In this document: positions 14,612 through 26,600 of the stretch, in pieces
Numbering within the stretch: the first letter of the stretch is position 1
How the letters are laid out: each line of letters opens with the position of its first letter
Virus record (IMG/VR): IMGVR_UViG_3300024346_000363
Coordinates: 1 to 29,603 of that record
From: a virus
Length of the DNA: 29,603 bases
Reading direction: 5' to 3' (one strand)
Position numbers and translations under genes: made by a program
Notes under the pieces: model-generated
Database searches by the model: none
Told to the model about the DNA's origin: nothing
The model's input: only the letters and a program-made list of their open reading frames with translations

Positions 14612-17600
14612 TTATTTACCTCCCTTACAATATTTTTTATATAATTCCATTATTTCTTTTTCTGTTGCATAATCTGGAACAGAAATACCAGCTGCTATTA
14701 GGTCTTTTTTAACACCTTGATGAGAAGTACTCAATATAGGCTTTTTTTCTGACTCTTGCAACTTTTCATTAGCTAATTCACTAGCAACATCAGATGATAA
14801 TGAATACTTGTTTTTAGGTTTAGATTGTTCTGCAACACTAGTAGATGATTGAGTGGATATGTAAGCTTCATTAAGAGCTTTAATAAACCAATTTTTACCA
14901 CCTGTTTCCCAGACACTATTTTGACTAGTAGGTTGATGAGTAGATGACAATACCCATTTAGAACCTCCTTGTTTAGTTATTTCAGAAACTAATCTAGGAT
15001 GTTGTTTTAATTTAGCTTTAATAATATCTACCATTAAATTATAAGTGCTATTTGCTCCTTCATCTTTAGTAGCTGTAGACTTTAATGATTGATATGCAGA
15101 TTCTGCATCTTTATAAATTTTACCTTTAAATTCTACAGGATAAGACTCTGTAATATTACCTTTAGATTTAGCAAGTTCTGTAGGATTAGTAAGTGCTGCT
15201 GCTAAACCTTTTGAATTAGAACTTATTTCTATTCCTAATTTAACTGAAGGCAACTTAGCCTCATCAAATTTAATTGATTCACTACCAATATTACCAACTT
15301 GAGCATTCTTTGCCTGCTTACTTACTGCTGCATCAATATCACCTGAATCAGCTTCATCAGGCTCAGTATCTTCATATTCAGATTTCTTTTTTTCTTGCTC
15401 TTTTGCTTTCTTTTGTAATAAGCTTGATTCAACATTGCTTTCATATCCTAATGGATATGGAGAAACTTTCTTATTACCAACAAATTCAAGTGGAGCATAA
15501 TTTGCACTTGTTCCAACATGTTTAGATTCTGTTAAATCATGGAACTTTGTTTTATCAAATTCTTTATAAGAAACAAGTTCATATAATGTTTTATCAAATA
15601 TTGCAAACTGAGGAAATATAAATTGAACTTTAGAACCCTTTTCTCCAGTCTTTTTGTTTACATATTCTTGAGACTCTGTTTCAAATACATTTTCTAGGTA
15701 ATCTCTTGCTTTATCATTAGATGTTCCATCTGCATTTCTAGAATTAAAAGTCATGTTACCATCTACATCTTTAACCCATCCCTCTTTACCAGCTAATTTT
15801 CTGTAAAATAGTTTCATATATTGATTTCCAACATATGTTGCAAATGATTTTCTAAAATCATATCCAATTTTACCAAAATTATCTCCTAACGTGTTTTTTT
15901 CTTGAATGTTATCCTTTTTATTAAGTTCATCTAATGTTACATCTAGTGCTTGAGATAATTTATCAAACATAAATGGAGCAACAAACTTAACAAATGATCC
16001 AGACTTAAACTCAAGGTTATCTTTAACTATTAAGTAGTTAAACATATTGATTGCAAAATCTCTTGTTTCTTTGTTATTATAAAGGTCCTTAAATGAATCA
16101 AGTAATATTGATATAGTTTCTGGAGATTCTTTAACAAATGATTTAGAACTAACTAAATCTAATATTCCATCTTCATCTGGAGTTGATTGTAAATATCTAA
16201 TTAATGAATTCTCAGATATTCTTGAATCAGGATTATTTTTTAGTTCAGTTAATTGCTGTCCAAGAGTTTTACCATCAAGGCCTTTGTATATCAATCTGTT
16301 ATTAATATTGTCAAGTCTTTTTGCATATGCATCTTTGATTGATTCTGAAACAGAAGGATCATTAATCATATTAATCATCAATTGCTTATAAGCTTTAGTA
16401 GCAATATAACCTAACATTGATCTACCAACTTCTCTCATAGAACCAGCCTTGTTTGCAAATGATTGACCTAAAATATCTTTCATTTTCTCCATTGACTTTT
16501 TAAACATATCAGTTTGGCTAATAAATATTTTACCACCTCTTTCAAGAACTTTAAATGCTCTTAATGTATTATCATATGTTAGTTTATCAGCATCAAGTGC
16601 TGCTTCTATGTCTATTGGAAGACTCATTTCTCTATTAACACCAATACTAACTGGTTGACCATCTTCATAATTAACAATAAGCCCTAAATCATTTATAGAT
16701 TTATTAAGTCTTTGTTGTAAGTCAATAAAAGATGTATCAAGACCTTGGTTAAGTTTTAATAGTGTATTAATATTTGAAAGCAAATCTGAATACTTTTCAA
16801 TTTCACTAAATTGTAATAAAGCATTAAGTTGTATTTCTTGCAATTGAATTGGATCAGTTATTTCACCAGATATAACTCCTGCTATATCTTCAGTTGAAAC
16901 ATTTTTCATGTTTTCTTTTAATCCTTTAACCATTTCATTGGTTACAAGTTCATATTTAATGTCTAAAACTTTAGATATAGTGTATTTTAATGTCTTACTC
17001 TTTGTAATGCCTTTTTCAACATTATTTTTTAATGAATATGAAGATATTTTTTTATTCTCAGAATAGATTTGTAATGCAGGTAAGTTAATTAATAAAGATG
17101 CTTCATATTCAGGTAATCCCTGAGCAATTAATTCACTCCATCCTGGAAGTAATTCCATACTAAGTCCAAGCCTTCCAGCAATAGGATCTTTAGCATTATC
17201 TGTCATGATTTGTAATCCAGTACCAAGTAAATCAGAAATACGATCACCAGCATTATTAATGTATGAATAGCCATCAGAAACATATCCACCTATCATGTAT
17301 TTAAATGCACCTTCTTTAATTTTAGAATTAACTTTTGCTAAGAAGTTAAAGTTTTGAATCTTATTAGCTACTACACCAATTCCATTTTTACCAGCACTAT
17401 TTTTTACATTAGCATCAAATTTACCATTAATATCAGAAGCTGAAATATTCTTATCAGAAATAACATATTTAGAATTTTTCTTTTTAATTGAATCAATTTT
17501 ATTTGCTACATTCTTAAGTCTGTCTGTAGAAGTTGCTGTGTATGCAATTCCTTTTAACATTTCTTCATTTGTTAACATTGCAATCCTTCTGTCAAGAATC

Positions 17601-20600
17601 ATGTTATTAATAACACCATTATTTAACATTTCTGGATTTTTCTTTTTAGAAAACTCATCAATAGAAATTGGTAATCCAAATTCTTTTAATGTAAGCTCAA
17701 TTGATGCATCTTTATCTTTTGTAAGTTCAAGATTCTTTTCATATTCTATTCTAAAATCTTGATCTCTTTTAGTCTTGTAATATTTAAAAGCTTCCCATTT
17801 ATCTTCCATAGTAGTTTCAGTCCCATATTTAATAGCTTTACCATCTTTCATCCAATAATCATGTAATTGGATAAACTCACTATCAATATCAAAATCCGCT
17901 CCAGATAAATGTACAATTTCCTGTGGGAATATACCAACACCTTCCATTGTTATTGGAAGCAATCCAACAACTTTTAATGAAATCATTGAATGTTTATCAT
18001 CAGTTGGAATACGGTATCCAAGAGCTTCTAATAATTCACTTGGTATTTCATCTCCAACTTTTAAACCATGTTTAGTTAAAACTTTTTCAGATAAAAGGCA
18101 TTCAGAAAAAACTCTACCATCTTTATCTTTTTTATTATGTGCAAGTTCTCTTTTTCTATAATTTTTATATTTAGCAGGATTTTTAGCAACTACTTGATAT
18201 GGAATAACATTATCATTTTCATCAACAACAACATCAACTCCTGCTCCAGAAACTAATGAAACTTTTGTTCCATTAACCTTTTGAGCTAACACTCCTTTGC
18301 TAAAATGAGCTAATACAATTTGTTCAGCTTTGTCAACCATATTAACCATGTTAAAGTTGTATGGTTTTGAAAACAACTCTAATAATGATTCATCAGCTCC
18401 ACTAGATTGTAAACTTCTAATTAACTTAGCATTTAATTTAGATATATCAACCTTGCCTTCTTTAACATCTTTAATGTATGTCATTGCAGCTTTAAAACTG
18501 TTCTTTCTACTATCAGACATTAATGATCTGTATTCTTTTCTTACATCACCTAAAGACATTGTCTTGCCAGATACATTGACAATAGCTTTGTCATCTTGTT
18601 CACTATCAATTAATTGTATTAATTGTGAACCATCAGTAATCTGATCTTTACCAGTTGGTGTTTCAACTTGTAAGCGCTTATACTCATTTAATACATCAAC
18701 CATTGAATTAGATAAATTAAATCCATCTTCTTCAGTATCAACTGGCATTAATGTAGCACCTTTTGATCCAGATTCTACAATAACTTGATCAATACCATGC
18801 TCATCCATTTGATTAGCTATTTTATGGTGATATTCCATTCCTGGAATTGGGCTATAAAGCTTAGCTAATTTCTTAGTTAAACTTGCTATTGCATTTTTAT
18901 CAAAATTTCTATCTCCTAATAAATCAATTAATTCATCAGTTAATCTATCAAATTCAGCAGAATTTTTCTTTTCAACATAAGATATAGTTCCTCTATCTAA
19001 AGAGTGTTCAGATGTTTTATGGTAAATACCCATTCCAAATGTAACAGTCTTGTCTGGATTAAGAGATGCTTTATTACTTTCTAAATAACCTTGATCTTCA
19101 TCTGTAATTTCTAAAGAAACAACATTATTTCTGTTTGGTGTCTTTAATATTTTCTTATAAATATCCCAAACTGCATTATCAAGTCTACCAAGTGCATGCA
19201 ATGAGTATATTTTATGTACCATAGACTGGTATGATTGAGCATTATTAGTTTCTACTTCAGCAACTTTTTTCTCAATACCATCTCTTAATACATATTTATA
19301 TTTAACCCCATCAGCATCTACACCTTCAAGTATCTCTTCACTTTTATCAACTCTTTGAAGATTACCATTTTCTGGTGTTATTATTACATGAGAATTTATT
19401 GCTTTAATATAAGACACTCTGTGAGTTCCTGATCCATAATTATTACCAGAACCCATAGCTCCTTTATTTCTTTTAGAAATATCAGTTTTATCTTTTCTAG
19501 ATATAGCATAATCACCATCTAATAATTCATTTAAACTATTAGACATTATGTAATCATTTAAATAATGCTCACTTATTGCTTCTCTAATAGAGCCATATCT
19601 TGCACCTTCTTTTCCAAAGAAGTTATTTGGCATGTAATTGCTTAATAATTCTTCATCTTTCTTATATATAATACCAAACTTTTCTAAGTTATCAATATAT
19701 CTAGATATACCTTCATTTAAATATTGCCTAATTGCATCTTTAACTTTTTCAGAAGGAATTTCACTTAATTTACCATCTTTTGCAAGCTTAATGATTTCAT
19801 TATATAATTCTTCATTAATGTCTTTTATATATGCAAATTCAGTTAATTCAAATGCTCTTCCATCTTCTTTGTTGTTATAGCCTTTGTATTTTGTTGTTTC
19901 ACCAAACTCTTTCCATTCTCTTGAAATTCTTTCAGCTTCATTGCTAAAATTATTAAATAAAATATCAACAGCTGTTGAATTAGCTTTACCTTTTTCAGAC
20001 ATTTTCATAAATGGCAATTCAGCAACATAAGCTGTATTACTTGCTTCATTCTGTCTAAATACATATTTAGCAGTTCCTTGTGTAGAACCTTTTGTTGCAA
20101 ATAATGCTAATGATTGAGCTAGGTATGTTCTTCCATCATAATCTCCAAATACTACACCAGAATCTTCATCCTCATGTCTAAGACCATCTATTATATTAAT
20201 CTTTAAATCTTTAACAAGACTTCTATAATTTCTTAATAAATAGTTGTTCTTAATAAACTTAAAGTTTCTGTTATTTAAATCATTATTCTTATCTTTACCA
20301 GATTCAAGTTGTTTTAAATAGCTTTCACTATTCATTTTCTTAGCTTGAGATAAAACATAAGAAGACTTAATGATTTCATATACAGACTTGCCTTCTGCAT
20401 TCTTAAAAGATGCATTACCAATAGTTTCATCAAACATACCATTAGCTTCTGCTAATGCTTCAATATCACCCTTAGCTCCAATTCTTTCATCTGAACTAAA
20501 TATATCTTTACCATCATTAATCATTTTAGCTAGTCCAGAAAAAGAACCTTCTCCTTTGAATAAGCTTGTTTTAAATGGCATTGTTTCATGATTCATATCA

Positions 20601-23600
20601 TAAACAAGTTGTTGTTTTTTAGTTAACTCAACTCCATTCTCAACTTTAGCAGCTAATAATGAATATTCAATATATCCTTTAGATAACTTAATACCAGTTG
20701 AATCAAACAGGTCCTTTAATTTATTAACCTTGTCTTTTAATTGAGTTGCATTCATTTTAGACTTAGACCCATTGTTCATTTCTTTAACAACAAGGTTCAT
20801 TCTATCAGCAATTTCTTGCTTAGTTACACCAACTGAACTCATCATATAATTAATTGATGACTTCCAATTTTCAACAGATAACTTTTTAGGATTATTTGTA
20901 TTTGCACTAGTAACTAAAAAGTTCTTTTTCTCATCAACTAATGTAAATAATTGAGTAGTTAAACTTCCATCAAATGCATTTAAAAACATTTGATAGTCAT
21001 TAAAGTTTTTAGTAGGCTGGCTAATTGTATTATCCTCATTTACAACCATGCCAGTATCTTCCATTAGTCTGTCTAATACAGCTTTAATGTTAGGGTTATA
21101 TTCAGAAACACTTTGTAATTTATTAATCATTCCTGATTTAGGAACATCAGCTAACACTCTTGTTAATCCATTGTATGCAGTTACAGAATCAACAGCAACC
21201 TCAACTTCTTTGCCAATGATTGGATCATATTCCATGTATGTACTAAATGAAATATACTCTTTTATAATTTTAGGAAGAGAATCATGACCACCAGATAACC
21301 AAGCGTCTTGTGATGAGAATTTTTCTTTTACATCATTGTTTTCATTAACTTGTTCAGCTTGATCATCAATAGGTTCATAATTAAGAGACTTAAGTCTTCC
21401 CATAACCTGTTCTTTTAATACACTTTTGTATTGATCATCTTCATATGTATTAAGTTCTTTGTTAGCTTCTTGATTAATTTTTCTATATGCTTCTAAGCTT
21501 TTTTCTTTAATAGATTCTGCATAAGCATAAAAATCATCACTCTCTAGCTGAGACATTCTTTCATTTACAAAATAATCAAACAATTGATCATCAGACATGC
21601 CTAATAAACTATTCCCATACTCACCTCTTTTAGCTCTATTTATTTTAGCTGCAAATGTACTTATTAATTTATTAGATTTCTTTTGTGTATGGCTAATTGG
21701 TTGAAATGAAGATGTTCCAGTTAATTCATCATATACTTCTTCAGTTCCAGCTGGAATTAATTTGTATACAGCCATTCCAATCTTAAGATCAAATCTATTG
21801 CTTTTTTTAGTAGAAGTAGAAAATGCCTTATCAGATATCTTACCAAATAATGCATCAAGTGGTTCAGAATGATATTGAAACATTTTGAACAAATTCTTAA
21901 CCATTATAAAGAATCTTCTGAATGGGCCTTTAGATTTTTCATTTGCTTTAAATCCTTCCCATCTTTCAGCCATATGCTCTTCATATACAAGATCTTCTAA
22001 ATCTTCTAATGATAATACAGCATATTCAGCACTAGTTTTTCTAAGTCTTTCTATATCTTTCTTAAGTTGATTTAAAGCATTAGAACCATGTTTTGATATG
22101 TATTCTTTTTGAGCTTCAGCTAAATATTTCTGAATCTCTTGCTCTGTTAATAATAATCTAAACACAGCATGAAATGCCTCATGATAAGCAGTACCTTTAG
22201 TTGCTGTATTTTTATTTAGATATATTAAACCATCCCTAAATACACCTAATGGTATTTTATTAGCTTTAAGATTATTAATTATTTTACTAATATCTTTAAT
22301 TTCAATAAAGCTAGGTAACATTGCTTTCACATCATCAATTTCTTCTTGAGATAATGGCTTGCCACTTGTGTCTTCCATTTTAAATGCTGAAGGACCTTTT
22401 GGCTCATTTAATTCTGCTTTTGTTAATTCATTTCTAGTTGCAGTTATTTGCTTTTCTAAAGCTCTTAAATCTTTAGGATTTGAATTAACATCTTTTTCAA
22501 GAGCTTCTTTTTGTTTTATTAATCCACTAAGCTGTATTCTTAAATCAGCAGCAATTGATTCAGATTGTTTAGTTTCAGCAGGTGTTTTAGCACCTTCTAA
22601 AGCAGCTAGTTCTGCATCATATTTAACATTTATTTTATCTTTAACTTCTTGTTCTGTTTTACCTATGATTTGTTCAGACCAATCACCATTTTTATCAGGT
22701 TTTGATAAATAATAATAACCTTCATAATTACCTGTTTCAACCAAATCTCCATTCTTAAATTCAGTTTCCTTACTAATAAAATTTGTTTCATCTAATCCTA
22801 CAATATTAGGTTCTTCTATTAATCCAAAAGACCATGCTTTTCTTAATTCTAAACCATCAACAGTTTTTAATAAATTTGATTGTTCTTGTTCAATTAAAGC
22901 AATTTTAGATAAATTAGAATCTTCTATTTTTTTAAATTCTATATCAAATTGTTTTTTAGCTTCTTTTATTTTACCCCAATTTTCTTTACCAAAATATTCT
23001 TCTTTATTTGTTATGTTTTTACCTACCCATTTCCCATCTATTAATTCTTCTAATGACCAATTATTAATTCTTGTGTTTACAGGTAATGGTATATTCTTAA
23101 TAAGTTTATGAATTAGATTATCTCTATCAATTTCTTCTTCTAGATTAATATTACTAATTTGTTGTATATACTTTTCATTTTTATTATTTGTTTCTTGTCT
23201 TCTTCTTTCTATATCAGCTGTTTTAGCTTCTATGTCAGAAACAGGAGCTGCTTTAACATATTTATCTAATAAATCCTTAACATCATCTTTAGATGTTGCA
23301 GATTTAACTATTTCTCTTTCTTCTGCAGACATGTCAACCATATTCTCTTTAGAGAATCCTAGCTTAACCCCTTTTGCAATTGTTACATTACTTGGGTATG
23401 TTCCAGTTTTAACACCATCTTGATTATCTATATCAGATTTTGCAGTGTTATTAACAGAACTAGTTGCAGAAACTTTAGCAAATACTAATTGTTGAGATTT
23501 AACTACATCAACTGAAACTGCTGATGTCATTTCATCAACAGCATTCTTAGGAGAAATTGAAGCCTTAAAATCTGCTCTTGATAATTTCAATCCTAATTCT

Positions 23601-26600
23601 TTATTAGCAGCAGCTAATAACGCATCTATTGATGTTATATTAGACATGTTAACAAATACACTCTTAACAACTTTAGACTTGTTATTTCCATTAATAAAGC
23701 CCTCTAATGTAACTCTAACCTTACCTTTACCATCTCCTTTTTCATTACCAGCAGTAATTGCTAATGAAACAGCAAAGCTATCATAATTAACTCCATCTAT
23801 CTTTAATTTAGAATCAACTGCAATAAAAAATCCTTCATTTAATTCTGAGTTAAAATTAGATATATCATTTCTGTCAACCTCTTTTGATGCTCTAACATCT
23901 GCAGCCTTGTCTCTAATTTTTTCAAACACTTTGTTAGTTGAAGAATCAGATAGTTGATCTAATTTAGCAGGTCTAACTCTTACATATCTAACTGATCCAT
24001 TGTCCATTGGAATGACAAGAACATATCTTCCTAAATCATTAGGAATTGATTTCTCATCAATCTCAACTCCTGGTTGAAATAAACTTTCATCTATATTACC
24101 AATAAAAGATCCAGTTGTGTATTCTCCTTCTTGTCTTGCTTTAAAGTCATATATTAAATGTTGACCACCAGTTAAACTTAAATCAATATTTAAATCTTTA
24201 ATTAATGGCTGTTGTTGTCCATTAGGAACTAAGTCTAATGAACCATCAGTTAAACCAAATCTTATCCCAAGATCTTTAGTTGTAAAAGTTTTAGCTGGAC
24301 TGGCTTTAACTGTCTTAATTAAATTAATTGTAAAAGGATCAGTTGCTAATGCATTAACAAAACCAACATTATTGCCATCTAAAAATATACCAACATTCTT
24401 GTGTTTTCCACCTTTAGAGTCAGTACCTTCAACCACTTTTAATGTAATATGATTGTCAATATCTTCATTGTTTTTAACTAATGATTTAATTGCATCAATT
24501 ACTCTTTTAATAAATGATTTCTTTTTATCTTTATCTGCTTCAACAGAAACAACTTCACCAAATTTTTCAAACTCTTGACCTTTGTCTACATCTGGAGTTG
24601 TTGATAAATCAACTGCTCCTTGACCATCTTGAGATGCATCATCTTTTGATTCATCAGCAGCTTGTTTTTTAAATATTGGAGAGTTTCCAGATCTTGCTGC
24701 AGCCTCTTCCTCAGTTTCAACTTCTCCTTCAGCTTTGTCAGATGGAACTTCATAGTCAACACTTTCAACTGTCCCATCTACATTTTTATTTACATTGACA
24801 ACTTCAGCTTGTCTACTAACTCCATTATGTTTTACAACAATTGAGTCACCAACTTCTGGACCAGCTTGAGCTTTTTTAGAAGAGCTTCTTGCTAATATAG
24901 CATCTATATCATCATCATCTGCTTCAACTCCTGCTGCATCAAGTGGATTAACATCTTCTCCATTTTCATATTTCTTTTTAGCTGTAGCTGATTTTGCATT
25001 TGATTTCTTTATTATTTCTTCAGCTTCTTTATCAATTAAATCATTTGCAGCTTGAACATGCTCCTTCATTAATTCTCTATATTCTTTAGAAAATTGATCT
25101 TCTCTTTCTTGAAGTTTTTCAATGTCTTCTATTTTAGCTAATGCAGATTCAATGTCCATTGGATTCATTGCTGCATTTTTTAAAGCTTCTTTATATACTG
25201 CTTTATTTTCTGCAGTTTGTGATAAATAGTTATTACCAAGTAATGTTAATGGATTAGTACCTTCTAAAGAAGAATATATATTTCTTGATACTAAATTTTT
25301 AATTTGATCATTTAATGATGCCTTTCTACTTTTTGCATTATCAATAGTCAAAGATGAATATGCTAGTCTTTCTTTATTTCCATCACTAGCATTTGGGAAT
25401 CTTTCATCTATAATAGAATAAGCTCTTTGAATTTGTTTTACTTTATTAATCTTGTCTTCTACAAATTGAGCTACAGTTTGTTTGTTTTGAGATATTTCAT
25501 CAGTTGACATTTCATTGCCAAAGTTTGATCTAAACTCTTCTTCAGACATTGATTTAAAATTATTTAATTCATTTATCAAGTCTTCAGCTTTACCATATTT
25601 TGCTTTTGTTGATGCATAATTTATAAAGTCATCATTCTTTGCATTTTCATATGAGAATGTATCATTATTTTCTAATGCATTCTTTTGTTCCTCAACTAAG
25701 TTACCATGTCTCATTGCTTTACTAATTAAGTCTGTATAGACTTTTTTAGTTGAAAGATTTGACAATGCAGTTGGAACTGAATTTGTAATATTAGGATCAG
25801 AATAAGCTCCTGCTCCTTCTTTAAAAAGAGTTGTAGCATTACCCATTAATCCACCACTTAATGCTCCAATAAGTCCTTGATCCCAGCCTTCTTTTGTACC
25901 ATAAGCTTGATAAACTCCTTCAGAAAAAGAATCAATAAAGCTTGCTGCTTCTGGATTATAAAACTTCTTTTTGTAATAATCATTTACACCTTTTGTAATT
26001 CCATATTGAGACTGTTCCTGAAAGAAACCTTCTGCAATCATTGGCTCTACAAATTTTCTAGTCCCATATGTTTTCTCAAGAACTTTATCAATCTTTGATT
26101 TCTTTGCTAATTTATAAGCACCATCAAAACCTTCTTTAGAAACTTTTTCACCAAGACCTTTTAAATTAACTGCATCTGTAACTTTGTTGCCAAAAACTGA
26201 TTTACCAAATGTAATCCAGTTATCAAGCATAATGATTGGCATGTTTAATGCAAAAGAACTATTGCCAGCTTCTTCTGATAATAACTCTATATAATCTTTC
26301 TGTGATTGAGTTGCTTGAAATCCTTGTTTCCTTTCTAATTCAGATGTCATTGAAGTTCTAAATTCATTCTTATCAGATCTTGCATTAGCTGATGATTCAG
26401 CCATTGCACCCAATCCAGTAATAACACCATTTTTTAAACCATCTTTTACTTGATATAGTTTATTTGTATTTTCAATAAACTTAACTTTGTCAGTTGCATT
26501 TTCAATCTTTCTTAATCCTTCAAGATATTCAGCAGATTTACCAACCATTGCAGTTTTACCTAAAGCTGTAAAAGCTTTTGTATATGCATTACCAGACATA

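Noticed and set aside
22359-22712. Open frame of 117 codons on the + strand
   Set aside because: It is antisense to the giant polymerase gene; Ser/Leu-rich translations are typical of the reverse of its Glu/Lys-rich coding strand. The same holds for 18330-18644, 9580-9861, 25877-26098 and the others opposite the right-block genes.
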